A DNA stretch of 26,143 bases, taken from Mobilitalea sp. (GTDB taxonomy: Bacteria; Bacillota_A; Clostridia; Lachnospirales; Lachnospiraceae). Where the stretch lies: assembly GCA_029974875.1 (NCBI GenBank), contig JARKQP010000894.1:1-26143 (forward strand), read 5' to 3'. Position 1 is the first letter of the stretch. Every line of letters starts with the position of its first letter. Under the pieces are notes generated by a model. It saw only the letters and a list, made by a program, of their open reading frames with translations, made no database searches and was not told where the DNA came from. Positions 8,729 to 15,852 of the stretch are shown here, piece after piece. A program made the translations under genes and the position numbers.

Positions 8729-9730
8729 TTATCTAGGCAACAGTTTTCCGCGATAGCTTAAACTGGATACCAGGACAACCGCTATAAATACAAGACCCCT
8801 GCAAATCTGGATCTCACCAGTGGTCAGCCCCATAATGGCAAGGCCGCTGTTTAATATGGTAACCGTAGCAGCCCCTACAATACCTGGGCTGATTTTAGAA
8901 CGGGGACCTCCGGACAGGGGCATTCCTCCTACTACCAGGGCAACCATGACGTCATTACCCATGGAGCCTGCCGTAGTGCCGCCCACGCTTCTGGTCCGGA
9001 TCAGGATAATGAAGGCCGCAAGCGCTACTCCAAGGGCTGATACTAAGAACAGCTTCATGGTAGTCTTCTTCGTGTCGATACCGCTTTGTACCGCAGCCCT
9101 GGGGTTACCGCCCATCATTTTCACCTTAATTCCCAAGGTGGTATAGTTAAACAGGATAAGGCCGAAGATAAAAAAGCCAAACAGCGTTACCGTGTTGATG
9201 ATGGACATCTGGGTGAAATTAAAGGAGGGGATCTCCTTCACCGCATTCTTTAAAAAGATGGAGCTTTCATTCCCCAGTATTACTAATACAATGGAGGAGA
9301 ATACGGATGCCAGCACGATGGTAAATATGAAATATGGAACCTTGATATATGCTGCCACCAGCCCCTTTAAAACCGCTAAAACAATGGATACCACCAATAT
9401 TACAACAAATGCAACCAGCAGGCTTCCCGTGGATATGGCCGTCAGCCCACCCAGGACTGCGGCAAAGCCGATGCTTCCGCCCAGGGATATGTCAAAGTAT
9501 CCCGCGCCAAAGACGAATACGGCACCAATGGTTACGATGCCCGTGGTCACCGCATCATTGCTCATGGCCTTTAAGTTGGCAACCGTCAGAAGCCTTCCCC
9601 CGGTCAGGACACCGAAGATGATGATCACCAGGACCAGCCCAATATATGGAGCCATATTACCGATCTGCCTGGTGTTGATCCGGGAGGGTGATTTTACTTT
9701 ATCTTTTCCGTTTGTAATCGTTTTTTCCAT
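8729..9730 (-). CDS. Sugar ABC transporter permease, ribose/galactofuranose type, subunit 1
   Basis: A 333-residue membrane protein of the RbsC/YtfT family. Recognisable stretches are GYFDISLGGSIGFAAVLGG, the loop MMGGNPRAAVQSGIDTKK (the EAA-like cytoplasmic loop that contacts the ATPase) and VALVVGGMPLSGGPRSK. There are around nine to ten hydrophobic segments, and the N-terminal ~25 residues are cytoplasmic and basic. The ATG at 9730 follows a GAAAGGCACGGG initiation region that is part of a structured leader also found at the right end of the window, suggesting RNA-level control of this subunit. It lies 103 nt downstream of the ATPase gene. Confidence 0.92.
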   Translation of the reverse strand: MEKTITNGKDKVKSPSRINTRQIGNMAPYIGLVLVIIIFGVLTGGRLLTVANLKAMSNDAVTTGIVTIGAVFVFGAGYFDISLGGSIGFAAVLGGLTAISTGSLLVAFVVILVVSIVLAVLKGLVAAYIKVPYFIFTIVLASVFSSIVLVILGNESSIFLKNAVKEIPSFNFTQMSIINTVTLFGFFIFGLILFNYTTLGIKVKMMGGNPRAAVQSGIDTKKTTMKLFLVSALGVALAAFIILIRTRSVGGTTAGSMGNDVMVALVVGGMPLSGGPRSKISPGIVGAATVTILNSGLAIMGLTTGEIQICRGLVFIAVVLVSSLSYRGKLLPR

Positions 9731-9819
9731 TCTATATTCCCGTGCCTTTCATTTTTTGACCTATCCAAAAAAATGAATAGGCCTTAATAAAAAGGTTGAA
9801 ACGGTTTTTTCAACCTTTT
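9731..9819 (-). promoter_or_regulatory. Structured leader element, copy 1 (before sugar permease)
   Basis: Three hairpins are possible in the mRNA. The first is a 12-bp stem, AAAAGGTTGAAA with TTTCAACCTTTT (9790-9819), followed by T-rich sequence. The second pairs CCTATTC (9775-9781) with GGATAGG (9760-9766). The third pairs CATTTTTT (9768-9775) with AAAAAATG (9750-9757). The second and third share bases and exclude each other. The third abuts the initiation site GAAAGGCACGGG. The block TTTATTAAGGCCTATTCA and the arrangement recur at 26044-26106. Function is inferred: translation or transcription attenuation of the permease gene. Confidence 0.65.
9784..9813 (-). CDS. Possible leader micro-ORF (9 codons) in leader copy 1
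   Basis: TTG followed by eight codons and TAA encodes LKKPFQPFY. The equivalent place in leader copy 2 encodes LKESHFQTIY, also starting TTG and ending TAA just before GGCCTATTC. Conservation of start, the FQ pair, final Tyr and stop suggests real translation. It is very short, and the ribosome binding site here is poor, so the call is tentative. Confidence 0.3.
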   Translation of the reverse strand: MKKPFQPFY

Positions 9820-9833
9820 GCACACTCTGCTTC

Positions 9834-11339
9834 CTATATCATGACATCGATAATCATGTTTTCATTTAAATCTACGTCACGCATGAATTCTCCCGATAGT
9901 TCCCCATCCCTTAAGATCAGGAGCCTGTCGCACATGCCGATCAGCTCAGGAAGCTCTTCTGAAATCATGACAATTGTCTTACCCTGCTGCTTCATTTTAT
10001 AGATTAATTGGTACATGGCTGCCTTTACGCCGATGTCAACTCCACGGGTAGGGCAGTCCAGGACCAGCACGTCACAGTCACGGCCAACCCATTTACCAAA
10101 TACAACCTTCTGCTTATTTCCGCCGGAGAGGTACTGGACATCCTGTTCTACAGATGCACATTTGACGCTTAAGTCCACCACCTGCTTCTGCACGTAGGAC
10201 TTTGCGTCCCCCGGAGGCAGGAAGGGTCCTTTTTTCAGCTTATCTAATCCGGCTGACAGGATGTTATCCTTGATGCTTCCTGTCAGGACCAGGGCTTCCC
10301 TGTCCCTGTCCTTTGATACATAGCCAAAGCCAAGGAGCAGCGCATTTCTTGCGGAGGTGATTTGATCTCCCGTGGGAAGGTAGGTTACGGAGCCCTCCAG
10401 GAGCTTTTCCTCGCCGAACAAAACCCTTCCAAGCTCATGCATGCCGCAGTGTGACAGGCCGCCAATTCCCAGGATCTCGCCCTTATGTACCTTCATGCTG
10501 AAGTTCATCAGCATTCCCGTACCGGAGGTCACATTGTCCACCGTAAGTACTATTTCCTTGCTTACCTCTGTACCATAGTCGCTTCTGTAATAATCGCCCT
10601 TCATTTCCCGGCCGACCATATGGCGCTTGATCGCGTCCTCCTGCATCTCGTCCTTTGGCAGGGTGGCGATCAGGCTGCCGTCACGCAGTACTGTCAGCGT
10701 ATCGCAGGTCTCCATCAATTCCTCCAGGTCATGGGAGATGAACACAACTGCCTTATTTTCATCCTTCATCTTTTTCATAATGCCATAGATGATCTCACGG
10801 CCCGTCTGTGACAGGGCTGTCGTCGTCTCATCGACTACGATCATCTCCGGCTTGCCATAGACCACCTTAGCGATCTCCACCAGCTTACGCTCCTGCATGT
10901 TCAGCACGTCGATGGGCAATGACGGGTCAATTCCCTTTACCCCGATATCCTCCAGAGCCTTCTTCGCCTCTGCATTCATCTTCTTTTTGCTGATTACTCC
11001 GGCACGGCGGAACCTATTCTCCTGGCCGAGGAATATATTCTGTGCGATTGAAATACCGGATATGGTTCCCTGCTCCTGCACGATCATTCCGATTCCGGCC
11101 TTCTGCCCTTCAATCATTGTCGCCGGCTTATGGGGCTGCCCCCGGTAGAACATCTCCCCGCTTGTGGCCGGCTGCATTCCTGCCGCAATCGACGTGATTG
11201 TAGATTTACCGGAACCATTTTCCCCGATGAGTCCCGTAATCTGTCCACGGTACACCTTAAAATCAACCTCATTCAGTGCGACTGTGGGTCCGAAATGCTT
11301 TGTTAGTTTTCTGGCTTCAAAAATCAATTCTTTTTCCAT
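9834..11339 (-). CDS. Sugar ABC transporter ATP-binding protein with two nucleotide-binding domains (RbsA/YtfR type)
   Basis: A 501-residue ATPase that would power the two permeases; first gene of the operon. Domain 1 (about 5-240) has an intact Walker A GENGSGKST (39-47), a non-canonical signature (LNMQERKLVEIAK instead of LSGGQ) and Walker B MIVVDE with Glu171. Domain 2 (about 262-500) has a degenerate Walker A region (GIGGLSHCGMHEL), an intact signature LSGGNKQ (404-410) and Walker B VLVLDCP, where Cys429 replaces the usual catalytic Glu. Degenerate second sites are known in this family, but Cys at the Glu position is notable. The ATG at 11339 has GGGAG 7 nt upstream. The stop is followed directly by leader copy 1. 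Confidence 0.95.
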   Translation of the reverse strand: MEKELIFEARKLTKHFGPTVALNEVDFKVYRGQITGLIGENGSGKSTITSIAAGMQPATSGEMFYRGQPHKPATMIEGQKAGIGMIVQEQGTISGISIAQNIFLGQENRFRRAGVISKKKMNAEAKKALEDIGVKGIDPSLPIDVLNMQERKLVEIAKVVYGKPEMIVVDETTTALSQTGREIIYGIMKKMKDENKAVVFISHDLEELMETCDTLTVLRDGSLIATLPKDEMQEDAIKRHMVGREMKGDYYRSDYGTEVSKEIVLTVDNVTSGTGMLMNFSMKVHKGEILGIGGLSHCGMHELGRVLFGEEKLLEGSVTYLPTGDQITSARNALLLGFGYVSKDRDREALVLTGSIKDNILSAGLDKLKKGPFLPPGDAKSYVQKQVVDLSVKCASVEQDVQYLSGGNKQKVVFGKWVGRDCDVLVLDCPTRGVDIGVKAAMYQLIYKMKQQGKTIVMISEELPELIGMCDRLLILRDGELSGEFMRDVDLNENMIIDVMI

Positions 11340-11404
11340 ATGAATTCTCCCTGATTTACTACGGTAGTGCTTGAATTAGGATGTCCATTATCCAAAGATT
11401 CAAG

Positions 11405-11459
11405 GATTGGGTTGTCGTCACTTTGTCGATATTAACCATAAACCAATCTTTTTTGTAAA
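11405..11459 (-). promoter_or_regulatory. Candidate promoter/operator region of the sugar operon
   Basis: The 94 nt next to the ATPase start are followed by a plausible but imperfect promoter: TTTACA (11459-11454) and TTAATA/TAATAT near 11435-11429, with an 18-19 nt spacer. Nearby are a direct repeat TTGTCG at 11412-11417 and 11423-11428 (11-bp period) and an inverted pair GATTGG (11405-11410) and CCAATC (11443-11448). These are candidate half-sites for the divergent AraC regulator. Assignments are by eye. Confidence 0.35.
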
Positions 11460-11540
11460 TTATTTATGTACATTTTACCACGTATCTATAAAACAATAGT
11501 CCAGTAAGCTAATATGCTTGCTTTCTTTTTATAACCATTT

Positions 11541-11570
11541 TTGCTAACCTTGATTTTATCACCTTATAAT
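11541..11570 (+). promoter_or_regulatory. Candidate promoter for the AraC-GH39 gene
   Basis: TTGCTA (11541-11546), 18-nt spacer and a perfect TATAAT (11565-11570). A second candidate is TTTCAA (11624-11629), 17 nt, TATAAT (11647-11652). Either would give a leader of about 250-330 nt containing the palindromic array. The two cannot be ranked from sequence alone. Confidence 0.4.
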
Positions 11571-11880
11571 ACAGGACTGTTTTTGGCATCCGATGTTATA
11601 ATACAGGACTTATATTTTTTCTCTTTCAATCCCAGCGGATTTCTGATATAATTTCCTGTATTATAAGTTATCAGAAGTTGCTTTTCAAACTTCTGATAAA
11701 AGGCGCTGTTTTTTGCGCCGTGCATCTCGATTATTGAATCATGGTTTTGATTCAATAATATAAGTTATTAGAAGTTGCATTCCAAGCTTCTGATAAAAGG
11801 CGCTGTTCTTGCGCCGTCCATCGCAATTACAGGAAGATGTTTTACTTCCTGTAATGTAAGCTATCAGAAATTGTCCCTGT
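11564..11880. repeat. Tandem array of palindromic cassettes upstream of the AraC-GH39 gene
   Basis: Two ~97-bp units (from 11663 and 11760) and a partial third (11856) begin RTAAGYTATYAGAARTTG. The first ~63 bp of each unit is conserved. It holds a hairpin (11668-11699, 12-bp perfect arms; 11765-11796, with two G-U pairs) and a GGCGC/GCGCC stem (11702-11719; 11799-11815). The rest of each unit is a long palindrome of different sequence: ATTATTGAATCA/TGATTCAATAAT (11730-11759) and ATTACAGGAAG/CTTCCTGTAAT (11826-11855). Upstream, TTATAATACAGGACT occurs twice (11564-11578, 11596-11610), and its inverse TCCTGTATTATAA lies at 11654-11666. Either strand could form these structures. Role unknown. 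Confidence 0.8.
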
Positions 11881-11907
11881 AAGTTGTCCAGAATGAGAGG
11901 TGCACAT

Positions 11908-14403
11908 ATGAATATAGGATACATAAGGAATAACTCGGGCCTACCCTTCGAGCAGAAGATTATTGAGCATTTTTCGCCTGAGCTGCAGATTACTCCCGCC
12001 TTTAATATTTCCTTTGTGCTATGCGGCACGCTGGATATCCATTATAACAACCGTACAAGGCACTTGAATGAGCATGACTTTTATTTTTTTCCGCCCTTTG
12101 AATCCCATTTTGTAGTGACCGCCACGGAGGGGGCACATGTCCTTTCCCTTCTCATCGATTACAGCTTTATCAAGCAATACTGCCCGGATGCCGTAAGGCT
12201 GTCCCTGAAACGCCGGCATATCTCCGATAATAATAACGATCCGGTCTATTGCAGTCTCCGGGAGGAATTTGCCTCCCTTGTTTTTCAATCCATGAAAAAT
12301 GATACCTGCAACCGGCTAAAGCAGCTTTCTACGGTTGCAGATATCATTTCCATTATTTTTGAGAATTTCGGGATCCTGCAGAATGAACCGGTGGACAATG
12401 CCTCTTATACCCAGGACAGGGTGATTGGGATTTTAACCTATATTAACGATAATTACATGCATAAGATCTCTGTTGATAATATCGCAGGGCATCTGGGGAT
12501 CCACCCACAGTATTTTTCAGCCTTTTTTAAGAAGCATTTTCATGTAAGCTTCGTGGATTATCTGACAACCTTTAGGATCAACCGTTCCATCACCAGATTA
12601 GCCAACACGGAGGACAGTATCCTGGATATTGCCATTGACCATGGCTTTAACAACCATAAAACCTACTCCACCGCCTTCCGCAAGCAATACCACATGCCAC
12701 CTACCGAGTTTAGGAAAATCCACCAGCAGCCAGAAGGAGGACAGCTTCCTGCCGCAGGCATGGAGGAAACAAAAAAGTCCAATATCTTCTCCTACCTCTG
12801 GTCCTACCTTGGCTCCAATACCAACCCTTTGCAAAGGGTAGCAAAGGCAACACAGAACCTGCACCTTGATGTCCCGGAGCTTTCAAAGGCTCCCCGGAAA
12901 AATGCACAAAAAAAAATCCTTGCCCTGGGCTGCGCCTATACCTGCCTCCGGAGTGAGGTCCAGGCGCAGATTAAAGAGGCAAAGAAGGATCTGGGGTTTG
13001 ATTATCTGAAGCTCCGCGATATTTTTTCCGATAACCTGTTTGTTTATTATGAACGTGAAAACATGCCGCCATTGATTAACTGGCAGGCCATTGATACTAT
13101 TTTTGATTTTTTGCTGTCCCTGGATATCAAACCCTTTCCTGAAATTGGCTTCATGCCCAGGGATCTGGCTTCAAAAAAGCAATATGCCGGCTGGCAGTTC
13201 CATCCAAATGTAAGCTTTCCCAAATCCTTGGACCGCTGGAACCATTTTATCGAGGATTTTTTAAGGCATCTGATTGACCGCTATGGTTTGCCGGAAGTAC
13301 GCTCCTGGTATTTTGATTTTTGGACTGCTCCTGACCTGGATATTAAGAACGGATATTGGTATGAATCACAGGAAAAGTTCTTCCTGTTCTATAAGTCCAC
13401 CTATGAGGCCTTTACCAAGGTGGACCCAGAGCTGAGGCTGGGAACCCCTAATTTCTCAACAATTAGCGGATATCCCTGGTATGAGGCCTTTTTCCAGTTT
13501 TGCTATGCCAACCATATCTTTCCTGCTTATGTTTCTATGCACCTGTACGACTGCGCCATATCAGATAAAACACGGGCCTTCCTAATCCCGGGTATGGATA
13601 CCTTCCAATTTGTCTACCAGGGAATTTCCACAAAAGCACAGGAGGATTTAAAGAAAACCCATCAGATCATGAACAGGAATGGTTTCCGGTCCCTGGATGT
13701 AATTGTTACCGAATGGAACTTAAATTATCTTCCGAAGGATTTCATCCGGGATACCTGTTTTATGGGACCTTATATCATCCAGTCCTTAATACGCACCCTA
13801 GATTTAACCAACGGTATCTCTTATTCCGCACTAAGCGATATCCATGAGGAATTCTTTTCTGACAGTGTCCTGTTTCCCGGTGCTCCGGGCCTGATGGAAT
13901 ACCATGGACTGAAAAAAGCCGCATATAATGCAATGCAGCTTTTTAACAGCCTCGGGAACACCATCCTGTCCATTGGCGATAACTATATTTTTGCCCAAAA
14001 GATCAGCCATTACCAGCTGCTGATCTATAACCTGCCGGAATTTGACGGCATGTATGCCCAGGGTGACCCCTCCGGCATGGATTACCGGTCACGGTATAAT
14101 ATTTATGAAAAAACGGATGATATCGGGTTAAAGCTGGTCGTCACCCTTCCGGAGGGCTCCTACTATGTAAAAAAGCAGGAGGTGAACCGCCAGTATGGCT
14201 CTGCCTTTGACCTTTGGGCAGGCATTGACTACCCTGAGCGCCTGAACCAGGAAATCTCCGCCTATCTCATTGAAAACAGCAAGCCCAGGATTTCCTACCA
14301 ATCCTACAGCAGTAACGGAACCCTCATAGTTGAGGAGGTAATTCCTGCCCTGGGAGTTCTTTTGCTGGAATTTATCAATACCAGGGATCTCAATACTGTA
14401 TAA
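11908..14403 (+). CDS. AraC-family regulator fused to a GH39-like domain with a missing catalytic acid/base
   Basis: An 831-residue predicted regulator of the divergent sugar operon. Residues 1-130 look like a cupin-type sensor (ISFVLCGTLDIHYNN, FYFFPPFESHFV). Two helix-turn-helix motifs of the AraC type follow at about 190-270 (ISVDNIAGHLGIHPQYFS; ILDIAIDHGFNNHKTYSTAF), then a linker. From about 330 to the end is a GH39 TIM barrel (RSWYFDFW, VDPELRLGTPNF, YVSMHLY, VIVTEWNLNY). In GH39 enzymes the acid/base Glu lies in WNEPN; here it is WTAPD, with Ala474. The nucleophile-position Glu602 in TEWN is kept. The barrel therefore probably binds rather than cleaves sugar. Start: the ATG at 11908 has GAGAGG 7 nt upstream; TTG 11884 and ATG 11893 are in frame but lack suitable sites. 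AraC-GH39 fusions exist in Clostridia to my knowledge; the degenerate motif is what I see here. Confidence 0.9.
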   Translation: MNIGYIRNNSGLPFEQKIIEHFSPELQITPAFNISFVLCGTLDIHYNNRTRHLNEHDFYFFPPFESHFVVTATEGAHVLSLLIDYSFIKQYCPDAVRLSLKRRHISDNNNDPVYCSLREEFASLVFQSMKNDTCNRLKQLSTVADIISIIFENFGILQNEPVDNASYTQDRVIGILTYINDNYMHKISVDNIAGHLGIHPQYFSAFFKKHFHVSFVDYLTTFRINRSITRLANTEDSILDIAIDHGFNNHKTYSTAFRKQYHMPPTEFRKIHQQPEGGQLPAAGMEETKKSNIFSYLWSYLGSNTNPLQRVAKATQNLHLDVPELSKAPRKNAQKKILALGCAYTCLRSEVQAQIKEAKKDLGFDYLKLRDIFSDNLFVYYERENMPPLINWQAIDTIFDFLLSLDIKPFPEIGFMPRDLASKKQYAGWQFHPNVSFPKSLDRWNHFIEDFLRHLIDRYGLPEVRSWYFDFWTAPDLDIKNGYWYESQEKFFLFYKSTYEAFTKVDPELRLGTPNFSTISGYPWYEAFFQFCYANHIFPAYVSMHLYDCAISDKTRAFLIPGMDTFQFVYQGISTKAQEDLKKTHQIMNRNGFRSLDVIVTEWNLNYLPKDFIRDTCFMGPYIIQSLIRTLDLTNGISYSALSDIHEEFFSDSVLFPGAPGLMEYHGLKKAAYNAMQLFNSLGNTILSIGDNYIFAQKISHYQLLIYNLPEFDGMYAQGDPSGMDYRSRYNIYEKTDDIGLKLVVTLPEGSYYVKKQEVNRQYGSAFDLWAGIDYPERLNQEISAYLIENSKPRISYQSYSSNGTLIVEEVIPALGVLLLEFINTRDLNTV

Positions 14404-14440
14404 CATTAATTTTCTTATTACACTTGCTCGGCATTTAAAC

Positions 14441-14495
14441 AAAAAACCAGATATCCTGATAAACTAAACTTCCAGGTATCTGGTTCTATTTGTAT
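14441..14495. terminator. Bidirectional terminator between convergent genes
   Basis: AACCAGATA (14445-14453) pairs with TATCTGGTT (14477-14485), and the stem can extend through CCTG/CAGG with a bulge. Runs of A before it and T-rich sequence after it suit termination from both sides: the AraC-GH39 gene ending at 14403 and the leftward gene ending at 14524. Confidence 0.7.
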
Positions 14496-14523
14496 TTTCC
14501 TTCTTACGTTTGGTCCAGTATAA

Positions 14524-15765
14524 CTAAGGCTCCAGCGGGATATGATATCTCCGCAACAGCTTTTCCGCCTCTGCCCTGCAGTCCGGATAGGTTCTCATCG
14601 TCGATTCTATGGAGCCATATGCCTCTTCCTTCTGCTTTGAGTTGATATCAATCCGTTCCCTGAGCTTTTTCCTGCGCACATTCAGCCTATGGCGCACTTC
14701 CACCATCTCCTTATTATCTATGATGGCTGAGGGCTGGAAGATCCAGATTTCCGCATCCTTAATGCCGGATTGCTGCAGCTGGCGGATCAGCTCATTGTTG
14801 TAGAACTCAATCAATTCCGTATTCGTCCGATACCTTCTGGATTCATCCTTTAAACGTACATACTCCTCCCAGAAGGTCTTTAGCTGGCCACTATTTTCAA
14901 CGCTATATTTATTATAGTTGTATTCAATGTAGTTACGGTTATTTACCGCTTTAATCTTGACCTTGTTAACCAGCATGATCAGCCGGTTCTGCTTTAGCTG
15001 GAGCATCGCCATGCCCGCCACATTTTTTCTGGCCTCCAAAATGATATAAAGTGCCAAAGCCATTCCCATCAGAACCGTCAGAAGGAAGGGCAGGGTAAAG
15101 GTTCCCCTTGTGCTGCCTGACAGGACAGCAAAGACCAGGAACAATACCAGGATAATTATGCTTGTGGTGATACTAATTCCTTTCAAAAATGCCTGCTTAC
15201 TCAGGATATCCCTCTGCTCTAAATCCAAGGACTGCCTTTCCTCCTCCAGGTGGGCCAGGTCCTGCTCGATGGCTGTCTGGTAGCCCTCACTCTCTTTGAT
15301 GGTTGGAAGCTCCTTTGGTATCTGTAATTCATAGCGTTCAAAGAGCCGGTACTGGGGATCGGACAGAATGGAATTCCGGTTCTGGAGCTTATTGCGCTCC
15401 TTCGTCAGATTGTATATATTCCTTGCGGCCTCTTCAAGTATGCCCCTTTCCTCCAGAGGAATTAAGTCTATCTTCTGTATATCGGTCAGATAGGAGGTAA
15501 CCGCCTGGTATTCCACCTTTGCTTCCTGCATCTGCTGCTCAGCTTCCAGGATAATTTCACAATTATCCCTGATATAGCTAAGGCGCTCCGTTCCGGTGCC
15601 AAGCCGTATCGGCTTTTTTATTTCCTTACTTCCCTTATTAGATGCTGTTTGTTCAGCGGACATTTTCTGTCCACTTTCTTCATCCGGCTTTAAAGCTGAA
15701 AGGTCAAGCTCTTCCTCCAGGATATCCTCATTTTTCTTTTTACGAAACCGGCCAAAAAAACCCAT
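14524..15765 (-). CDS. Membrane protein with two transmembrane helices flanked by coiled coils (unknown function)
   Basis: A 413-residue protein, last gene of the Hsp70-like cluster. It begins MGFFGRFRKKKNEDILEEEL, a basic then acidic disordered segment to about residue 55. Long charged helices, likely coiled coil, follow (about 70-190), then a tight pair of hydrophobic segments at about 197-216 (ITTSIIILVLFLVFAVL) and 224-244 (FLLTVLMGMALALYIIL) joined by a short loop. A second helical region runs to the C-terminus. Both large parts should lie on the same side of the membrane, probably the cytoplasm. The ATG at 15765 has GGAAGG 7 nt upstream; an ATG 12 codons earlier lacks one. I do not recognise a named family. 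Its position suggests it anchors or recruits the rest of the cluster to the membrane. Confidence 0.8.
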   Translation of the reverse strand: MGFFGRFRKKKNEDILEEELDLSALKPDEESGQKMSAEQTASNKGSKEIKKPIRLGTGTERLSYIRDNCEIILEAEQQMQEAKVEYQAVTSYLTDIQKIDLIPLEERGILEEAARNIYNLTKERNKLQNRNSILSDPQYRLFERYELQIPKELPTIKESEGYQTAIEQDLAHLEEERQSLDLEQRDILSKQAFLKGISITTSIIILVLFLVFAVLSGSTRGTFTLPFLLTVLMGMALALYIILEARKNVAGMAMLQLKQNRLIMLVNKVKIKAVNNRNYIEYNYNKYSVENSGQLKTFWEEYVRLKDESRRYRTNTELIEFYNNELIRQLQQSGIKDAEIWIFQPSAIIDNKEMVEVRHRLNVRRKKLRERIDINSKQKEEAYGSIESTMRTYPDCRAEAEKLLRRYHIPLEP

Positions 15766-15785
15766 CTTCTTACCTTCCCTTACCT

Positions 15786-15839
15786 CTATCCTTCCCAACA
15801 TGCTGCCGCAGGCAGCAGAAACATAAGTGGGAAGGATAG
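15786..15839 (-). other. Intercistronic compound hairpin
   Basis: Outer arms CTATCCTTCCC (15786-15796) and GGGAAGGATAG (15829-15839) pair over 11 bp. An inner stem TGCTGCC/GGCAGCA (15801-15807, 15811-15817) pairs over 7 bp. It fills the gap between the TPR-like gene and the membrane-protein gene. In the mRNA the 3' arm ends about 20 nt before the next start and resembles its ribosome binding site. No T-run follows, so RNA processing or stability is more likely than termination. Confidence 0.6.
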
Positions 15840-15852
15840 GTTGAATTTAATT

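Noticed and set aside
9192..9776. Long rightward open frame of 194 codons
   Set aside because: Antisense to the permease gene and its leader; composition rich in Thr, Pro and Met is typical of a shadow of membrane-protein codons.
9790..9819. Catabolite-response (cre) site in TTGAAA...TTTCAA
   Set aside because: The spacing between the half-sites is longer than a cre site allows, and the hairpin explanation is supported by the second copy of the leader.
11663..11873. CRISPR-like repeat-spacer pattern
   Set aside because: Only two full units and a partial one, repeats far too long, and the 'spacers' are perfect palindromes.
11564..12029. Two leftward open frames (11564-11755 and 11739-12029) that share the peptide NSAFYQK and QLLITY
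   Set aside because: The similarity is produced by the palindromic cassettes; there is no good ribosome binding site and the second runs into the AraC-GH39 gene on the other strand.
12836..12930. Possible frameshift or gene junction between the AraC part and the GH39 part
   Set aside because: The frame is continuous through the linker, with no internal stop, ribosome binding site or start suggesting two genes.
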